The notes below the pieces were generated by a model that saw only the letters and a list, made by a program, of their open reading frames with translations, was not told the origin of the DNA and searched no databases. A stretch of 37,351 nt of DNA, taken from positions 1 to 37,351 of the forward strand of contig JAPUUO010000004.1 of NCBI GenBank assembly GCA_026967815.1, read 5' to 3'. The position numbers and the translations under genes are program-made. Within the stretch, counting starts at the first letter, position 1, and every line of letters starts with the position of its first letter. This DNA comes from Candidatus Bathyarchaeota archaeon. GTDB taxonomy: Archaea > Thermoproteota > Bathyarchaeia > Bathyarchaeales > Bathyarchaeaceae. Of the stretch, positions 32,606 through 37,351 are shown one piece after another.

Positions 32606-32622
32606 TGTGGAGGATGAACACA

Positions 32623-33108
32623 TTGCAAAAAATATTGTTCATAGACCCGGAAAAATGCACGGGATGCAGAATCTGTGAAACCGTATGTTCGTTGCATCAT
32701 GAGAAAGTCTGTAATCCGGCGAGAGCGAGAGTTCACATTGCGAAGTGGGAAACATCTGGTTTGTATATTCCGGTTGTTTGCTTGCACTGTGAGACTCCGA
32801 TTTGTGAGGAGGTCTGTCCAGTGCGAGCGATAAAGCGGGATGAGAAAACTGGAGCAGTGGTTATTGACTATGATCTCTGCGTAGGCTGCCGACTCTGCGT
32901 GCTATATTGTCCATTTGCTGGAGCTGGAATAGACATCGTAACTGGGAAGATCTCGAAGTGCGACCTATGCGATGGAGACCCTGTGTGCGTGAGGTTCTGT
33001 GACCCAAGAGCCCTGCAATATGTTAAGTCATCGAGGGCGAACATGATGAAGATGCGAAAAGCAGCCGAGAAGTTCTCAGAGCTAATGCAGAAGCTTTTGA
33101 TTCCTTAA
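32623..33108 (+). CDS. Four-cluster ferredoxin-like electron transfer subunit (AorB/HycB type)
   Basis: About 161 residues with cysteine groups CTGCRICETVC, CLHCETPICEEVC, CVGCRLCVLYC and CDLCDGDPVCVRFC, enough for four [4Fe-4S] clusters. It resembles the AOR-linked and formate-hydrogenlyase-type ferredoxin subunits that pass electrons from the catalytic subunit to other carriers. TTG 32623 is the preferred start because GGAGG lies 9 bases before it; GTG 32605, overlapping the AOR stop, is an alternative that adds six residues. It is the last gene of the MoaD - zinc ribbon - AOR operon. Confidence 0.9.
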   Translation: MQKILFIDPEKCTGCRICETVCSLHHEKVCNPARARVHIAKWETSGLYIPVVCLHCETPICEEVCPVRAIKRDEKTGAVVIDYDLCVGCRLCVLYCPFAGAGIDIVTGKISKCDLCDGDPVCVRFCDPRALQYVKSSRANMMKMRKAAEKFSELMQKLLIP

Positions 33109-33259
33109 AGACTCATTTGTGGACATTGCTTGGTCAATTATTTGTGCGCTCTGATTGGGCATAGTCTGCCGAAAGAAGCGGGTTTCAAACGACCTTTCTG
33201 AATCCTAGATAGCTGTAGATTTCCATAAAGTTTCTGCGCACGCACACATTTAGCAAACT

Positions 33260-34186
33260 TCAAGTAGGAAAGGTCAGGCCAACCAATTCTCCGAATAATA
33301 TGTAGCTAGATACCACGTAACCTAATATGGCGCCACTACAAAGATACGGCAGTCCTGCTTGTGGGTTTCCTTTGTTCACACGTCTCATAAGTGCTACGAA
33401 ACCAAAAAGTGTACCTAGCATTACTGATAACGCTATGAGAAGACCGTTACTAGTGATACTGTAAAAAGTTGAGGCAACCAAAATTCCAGGAAAAACAAAA
33501 TCTCCCAAACCCATAACAAATGCCTCCCGCTCCTCGCCATCTTTGAGTTTCTCTTTCAAACTCTTTGTGTCTCTAATTAGAGAATACGCTCTGAATTTTG
33601 GTATGACCAATACTGTGGGCAATTTAAGGTCTAAAATGGTGTCTGCAAGGGTAATCATATGTTTGGTTCTGTACACTGATATTGTATCGTATGCAGCTAA
33701 CCCGATAAGCAAAACAATCACTAGAAAGATGCTCAGCGAAATGCCAAACATCGCAATTACCCCCACCCCTATTAGAATGCTGCATACGTCGATTACATAC
33801 CATTCAGGATATACGACAAGCATGGCAACTAGAATAGCGGCGACCATTATGGAAAGGAATAGTGACCACACTGCTGAAACTACAAAAGTCAACAATGGAT
33901 AAGACACAAAGAAAACAAGATACCCCGTTGCTCCAAGAATGATGCCCTGTATCAGCTGCCTCTTCCAGAATTTCGCAATCAACAATATGGCAGCTGTAAA
34001 TACTAATAACGTCACAAAAAGAGATACTATGTTCATCGGGTCATTGGGGTTTGCGTACAAACGTATATCTGCCACTTCAAACGGTCTTATAACCAACAAG
34101 GTCAAAGCGTCAATTACGACAAATAGGCCACCCATCAGAAAAACAGGAAAGATATTTTTCATTTCTCTTTTCTTGTCTTGGTTCAT
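33260..34186 (-). CDS. Presenilin-family intramembrane aspartyl protease (A22 type)
   Basis: A 308-residue membrane protein with about nine helices. The two catalytic aspartates are present: Asp167 in AAYDTISVYRTKHM (YD motif) and Asp229 in MGLGDFVFPGIL (GxGD motif). The PAL motif before the last helix appears as the variant AGLPYLCSG (Gly-Leu-Pro). These proteases cut membrane-spanning substrates within the bilayer; archaeal members such as PSH are known from structures, but natural substrates are unclear. The start is ATG 34186. It stands alone, divergent from a small cysteine protein gene. Confidence 0.9.
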   Translation of the reverse strand: MNQDKKREMKNIFPVFLMGGLFVVIDALTLLVIRPFEVADIRLYANPNDPMNIVSLFVTLLVFTAAILLIAKFWKRQLIQGIILGATGYLVFFVSYPLLTFVVSAVWSLFLSIMVAAILVAMLVVYPEWYVIDVCSILIGVGVIAMFGISLSIFLVIVLLIGLAAYDTISVYRTKHMITLADTILDLKLPTVLVIPKFRAYSLIRDTKSLKEKLKDGEEREAFVMGLGDFVFPGILVASTFYSITSNGLLIALSVMLGTLFGFVALMRRVNKGNPQAGLPYLCSGAILGYVVSSYILFGELVGLTFPT

Positions 34187-34326
34187 TGTATTTCAAGAAT
34201 CGCAAATACCTATTTATAGAGTTTGATCGTTTGGAAAACTGAATTGCCCCTGCGTTCGGATTGCGTGCGCGATACGAAAAGTTTTAAGCAAGCTTTCAGG
34301 CGATAGGAAACTCGAGGTTGTATGAA

Positions 34327-34470
34327 ATGTCAAAAGCGACGAGACCGTGTTACTTCGATAACAGCATAGAGTGTCCAGTTCGCAAAGTTGCAGATGTACA
34401 CCGAGCGTCCCTTCTAGAAAAGGCTTGCCCGATATGTCCGAAACGTCTAAAGATGGTAGAGAAATCTTAA
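34327..34470 (+). CDS. 47-residue cysteine-rich protein (putative metal-binding)
   Basis: ATG 34327 opens a 47-residue protein with C8, C16, C34 and C37 (PCYFDNSIECPVR ... CPICPKR), which together could hold one zinc or iron. GAGGT lies 8 bases before the ATG, and a TATA-like AAAAGTTTTAAG sits about 45 bases upstream, so transcription and translation signals are both present. No family is named, though the pattern CPxCP with a spaced cysteine pair recalls small regulatory zinc-binding proteins. Probably cytosolic. Too short for ordinary gene finding, hence easily missed. Confidence 0.6.
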   Translation: MSKATRPCYFDNSIECPVRKVADVHRASLLEKACPICPKRLKMVEKS

Positions 34471-34851
34471 TAACAGCACCTTCAAGGAATTGCGATTCTA
34501 GGAATCCAACTCTCCCTTTCGTTTGTAAGGGATTTTCCTACGAGCAGAGCTTCTTCGTTAATCAGAGTTTCTACTTCTTGTTTTTCTCTTCTCTTGATTC
34601 GATGGATCCTAACTGTTCGCCTGAAATGGTCTTATAACTTGTTAGTGAAGCTGTTTGCCAGAGAACGCTTCAGGTACATCCTTTCACTTTTCTTTCTGTT
34701 ACATGTTTCTCTTTTAGTTAGTTCTTCGGGCTTGAGTTCGCGGGCGCTAGATTAGTTCAGGATTATTTCTGAATTGAACTCGAAGGAAATATTCTCCGAG
34801 TTTGACTAAGAATATCATCGCTCAATTGATTTTGGAAAGCATTTCGTGCGC
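34471..34851. other. 380-base stretch, no supported gene
   Basis: After the cysteine protein the same frame stays open for about 90 codons (hydrophobic, e.g. FRYILSLFFLLHVSLLV) but lacks any usual start codon before its last third. A stem AACTCG ... CGAGTT at 34777-34802, with one mismatch further in, lies 50 bases after the minus-strand Fe-S gene and may be its 3'-end structure. Confidence 0.35.
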
Positions 34852-36387
34852 TCAGACACACGCGGATTCTGCTACTATTTCCATGACATCATAAGTCTTT
34901 ATGCCCAGCGACTTCTTAACGGAAGCATGTCGAAGGTTAACTTGACATGTCGGACACGCCGTTGCGAGTGTGTCCACCCCCAAAGGCACAACGTCCTGAG
35001 CAAGTCTAACGAAGGCCGCGTCAACGCTTACCTGATAGTTAAAGGCCCAGACACCACCTCCAGCACCACAACACCGAGCACGTCTCCTGGTCAACGGCAT
35101 CTCAACAAGCCTTAAGCCAGGTACTGCCTTCAAAAGATCACGAGGTTCATCGAAAACGCCGCTATGCCGTCCAAGCGAACACGGATCATGATAAGCTAGT
35201 TTAAGATTTAACTCTCCCAGTTCAAGCAGATCATCTTTTATCAAACCGTAAGCAAACTGAGAAGTGTGTCTAACTTCACATGGCAATTCAACATTCAAGA
35301 CTTCCGGATACAACTTCGAAAACGTGTAGTAACAACCCGCACATGAAGTGACAAGAACCTTCGCTCTAGTCTTTTTCATCCGCTCAACCACGCGCAATGC
35401 CACCTCCTTCGCCTCCTTCCACAGCCCAGAAGCCAACAAAACATAACCACAACAACCCTCCTTCTCAGCTAGCAAGGAGAAATCAACATCAGCTCTACCC
35501 AAAACGTTAGCAACCGCCATAGCCGTGTGTGGCGTGCGACTAGCTACCACGCAGCCCACCCAGTAGAGAACATCAGCCTTCTCCAAAGGCATTACTGAAA
35601 GGTTTCTCATCCAACCGAAACGTTTAGCAGTGGGTGTTCCTGCCACGTCACCCGTCATCAATATGTTTTTTGCAGCCACAGTGAACAAGTCGGGAGCTAA
35701 ACCCTTCTCAGCTACGTGTCGCCTAGTGTCCATTATAGCCTTTCTCACCTGCGTGTCTTCAAAACATTCAGCGAAACAAAGTCCGCAGAGGCTACATGTG
35801 TAAAGAACATCCGTCAGCTTTCTGGAAGGCTGAAGCTCTCTGCCGGTAAACCCGCGTATTAACAATGCTCTTCCTTTGGATGACCACGTCTCAACGTTGT
35901 TGAACGCCGATGCCACAGTGCAGTAGCCGCTGCAAGTAGCGCGCTCTAAACATTTGCTGGCTGGCATCTTCATAAACAATGTTTTGAGGGCTAAAGCAAA
36001 GTTCCTAAACGTGCCATGTCCAGCTCTAAATATCTCCTTCGCGTTTTTTTCTATATGCTCCTTTTCTTTTGTCGTGCTTGGCATTTCTAGCTTTGGAGGA
36101 GCGGTATCGTCAACCAAAACTATAGGCGAACGAGTAAACCTGAAACCTTCAGTTTTTCCAACACTTCTACGAATAACGGTGAAGCCCTTTTTCTTGGCTA
36201 GTTCAAATACTTCTTGTGCTTGTTCTTTTGATCTGATCCGCAAAACGACATCAAGTTTAGGATATTGCTGTTTTCTGAAAACATGCTCATAAGAGTAGAC
36301 ATAGAGATCTTCGATGTCAGTAAGAACGTTCTCAGGTCCAACTATTTGTCTCAAGTCGTCAGCGATGTTAGTTCCTGTCTGATTCAT
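34852..36387 (-). CDS. HdrD/GlcF-type Fe-S oxidoreductase with a GlcD-like N-terminal stub
   Basis: A 511-residue protein. Residues 1-95 resemble the first part of FAD-linked oxidase subunits (GPENVLTDIEDLYVYSY; VVLRIRSKEQAQEVFELAKK), but the rest of the FAD domain is missing. A ferredoxin-like region follows: an incomplete set C146/C152/C156 and a full C198-x2-C201-x2-C204-x3-C208. The C-terminal half holds two CCG domains, with KEGCCGYV and TSCAGCYY in the first and RARCCGAGGG and ACPTCQ in the second, as in HdrD, GlcF and LutA-like proteins. It likely transfers electrons from a hydroxy acid or thiol system; whether it reduces a disulphide is unknown. The start is ATG 36387. It stands alone. 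Confidence 0.85.
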   Translation of the reverse strand: MNQTGTNIADDLRQIVGPENVLTDIEDLYVYSYEHVFRKQQYPKLDVVLRIRSKEQAQEVFELAKKKGFTVIRRSVGKTEGFRFTRSPIVLVDDTAPPKLEMPSTTKEKEHIEKNAKEIFRAGHGTFRNFALALKTLFMKMPASKCLERATCSGYCTVASAFNNVETWSSKGRALLIRGFTGRELQPSRKLTDVLYTCSLCGLCFAECFEDTQVRKAIMDTRRHVAEKGLAPDLFTVAAKNILMTGDVAGTPTAKRFGWMRNLSVMPLEKADVLYWVGCVVASRTPHTAMAVANVLGRADVDFSLLAEKEGCCGYVLLASGLWKEAKEVALRVVERMKKTRAKVLVTSCAGCYYTFSKLYPEVLNVELPCEVRHTSQFAYGLIKDDLLELGELNLKLAYHDPCSLGRHSGVFDEPRDLLKAVPGLRLVEMPLTRRRARCCGAGGGVWAFNYQVSVDAAFVRLAQDVVPLGVDTLATACPTCQVNLRHASVKKSLGIKTYDVMEIVAESACV

Positions 36388-36719
36388 GTTATCCTAACTC
36401 GTTCTCTGCTTAATCGAATCATGGATGCTTTTAGCACGGCATGAAAACTAGAAATTGAGTGGATCCTTCTAAAGTTTTTCTCTTCGAAGTAGCGAAAAGA
36501 TGTGCGGACCCACATCAATATATGACTTAAAAAGTGAGGGAATATGTGCTCCGAGCCGCCATCAAAATTGGGAAAGACCTCGTGGTCAGAAAAGCGTTGT
36601 TCCTAGTGTCGCTCCGCGTTCAATAGCAGCGTAGCAAGAATCCTTTGCAAAGCTAAAGATACTCGCCGAACTGTCACTTTCTCCAGCGTTGTGCACGCTT
36701 TGAATGTGCTCTTGAGTGA
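36388..36719. other. 330-base intergenic region with a hairpin
   Basis: GATGTG and CACATC form a 6-bp stem at 36499-36516. It is followed by an A/T-rich element (CAATATATGAC, about 36514-36524) that could be a TATA-box. Apart from the tentative mini-gene listed separately, I see no gene or RNA here. Confidence 0.3.
36546..36626 (+). CDS. Tentative 26-residue open frame
   Basis: GTG 36546 is preceded by GTGAGGGA with a short spacing and by a TATA-like element about 25-30 bases before it. The product (LRAAIKIGKDLVVRKALFLV and a short end) is basic and amphipathic. It could be a mini-protein or a leftover of a larger gene. No relatives are recognised and chance is quite possible. Confidence 0.18.
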   Translation: MLRAAIKIGKDLVVRKALFLVSLRVQ

Positions 36720-37351
36720 TCAGGCTGAAGGTTGCGCGATAACTCTCGATTTTCTGAGGAGTATGAAGAGAAATCCCATCACTGCGGCAAAGAGTATTGT
36801 TGTGGCTCCAAAGACATACAGCATGGTTGTCTTGTAGTCGTTAGCTACTTGCGACTCATGCAGTAGATTCTCCAATTGTTGATTGGCTGTTTGTTGATCC
36901 TCCAGTTGCTCTTTGTATGGCGACTCTATAAAAAGCTCTTGTTGGAAAGTCGGATGATCTGAGCCCCTCCATGTTTCCGGCTGGCTGTCCCACAGTTCAG
37001 TTTGGGCTTTCACTTCTACGTTTGTGTAGCCTGATGCGATGTTGGTTGGCAAGCTGAATGGTATGTAAAATGTGCTTGTTTGTCCCTCTTGAATTTGAAT
37101 CGGCAGATCAGTACTTGTGAAAAATTTCTGCAAGTAGACATTTCCGTCAGTGTAGTAGTAGTTTATGGTCGCAGTTAGTTCGGTAACTCTGATCTCGTCT
37201 TCTTTGTCGTTGTAGACTCTGACGACCATGTAGCCTGTTTGACCTTGATGGTATGTTTCCTCGTCAAGAGTGCATGACGTGATGGTTGTAGCATTCGCGA
37301 CGAAAGGAATGATCACTAAAGAGAGAATCGGTAGCAACACGATTAGGAGTT
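36720..37351 (-). CDS. Secreted or surface protein with C-terminal membrane anchor (5' end cut)
   Basis: The frame continues to the right edge of the window, so the true start may lie outside; the visible N-terminus LLPILSLVIIPFVANA is a signal peptide with a likely cut after ANA. The mature part (about 130 residues) is beta-rich (TSCTLDEETYHQGQTGYMVV; TELTATINYYY), like archaeal surface or CARDB-type domains. It is followed by a Gln/Glu-rich coil (KEQLEDQQTANQQLENLL) and a membrane helix (TMLYVFGATTILFAAVMGFL) with a basic end RKSR. The protein should face outside, held by the last helix. No enzyme motif is seen. Confidence 0.72.
   Translation of the reverse strand, partial: LLIVLLPILSLVIIPFVANATTITSCTLDEETYHQGQTGYMVVRVYNDKEDEIRVTELTATINYYYTDGNVYLQKFFTSTDLPIQIQEGQTSTFYIPFSLPTNIASGYTNVEVKAQTELWDSQPETWRGSDHPTFQQELFIESPYKEQLEDQQTANQQLENLLHESQVANDYKTTMLYVFGATTILFAAVMGFLFILLRKSRVIAQPSA

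Noticed and set aside
1-37351. CRISPR arrays, tRNA or rRNA genes, insertion sequences, attachment sites
   Set aside because: No regularly spaced repeats, no tRNA T-loop patterns with matching folds, no rRNA stretches and no transposase motifs were found by reading. A tRNAscan or Rfam search would settle small RNAs.

Overview
The window looks like a chromosomal segment of an archaeon, most likely an uncultured Bathyarchaeia-like member of the TACK group. The archaeal assignment rests on ribosomal proteins uL2 and eS25, an Sm-like protein, a tetraether-lipid-synthase-type radical SAM enzyme, a presenilin-type protease, a tungsten-type aldehyde:ferredoxin oxidoreductase, an AbrB-PhoU regulator, many GTG/TTG starts and TATA-type promoters. 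The exact lineage is inference. There are about 40 protein genes on both strands in short operons. I saw no rRNA, tRNA, CRISPR array or insertion sequence.

Left part (1-11600): the 3' end of an ADP-forming acyl-CoA synthetase gene; two membrane proteins (DUF4234-like and SpoIIM family); a fusion of a degenerate nucleotidyltransferase with a Bud32/RIO-like kinase; an adenosine-type deaminase (MtaD/DadD family); two divergent PadR regulators with clear operator-like repeats between them, the second followed by a prenyl diphosphate synthase; an MFS transporter; a MinD/ParA ATPase overlapping a winged-helix gene; and two further small genes.

Middle (11600-24800): an Sm-like protein; a DegT-type aminotransferase followed by a COG2403 / cyclic-2,3-diphosphoglycerate-synthetase-like P-loop protein; the decayed start of a Na+/H+ antiporter gene; an ArsR-like regulator divergent from a CaCA cation exchanger, with a 16-bp palindrome between them; a five-gene cluster of a coiled-coil protein, an APC permease and three small two-helix membrane proteins; a cyclophilin-like protein; then Tes - eS25 - a helical protein on the minus strand. 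A TrmB-like regulator is divergent from Tes across a shared TATA region flanked by two AAACGTTT palindromes.

Right part (24800-37351): malic enzyme, a methyltransferase, uL2, a very small HExxH protein, a dual-specificity phosphatase, the AbrB-PhoU regulator, and a redox operon (MoaD/SAMP-like protein, 47-residue zinc ribbon, AOR, polyferredoxin). After these come a presenilin-family protease, a 47-residue cysteine protein, a HdrD/GlcF-like Fe-S protein carrying a GlcD-like N-terminal stub, and a secreted, membrane-anchored protein cut by the window edge.

Metabolically the segment suits a fermentative or acetogenic anaerobe: AOR, ferredoxin, ADP-forming acyl-CoA synthetase, malic enzyme and HdrD-like proteins. 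The least explained items are the small genes that routine gene calling would miss (zinc ribbon, cysteine protein, two-helix membrane proteins), the antiporter remnant and the palindromic operators.
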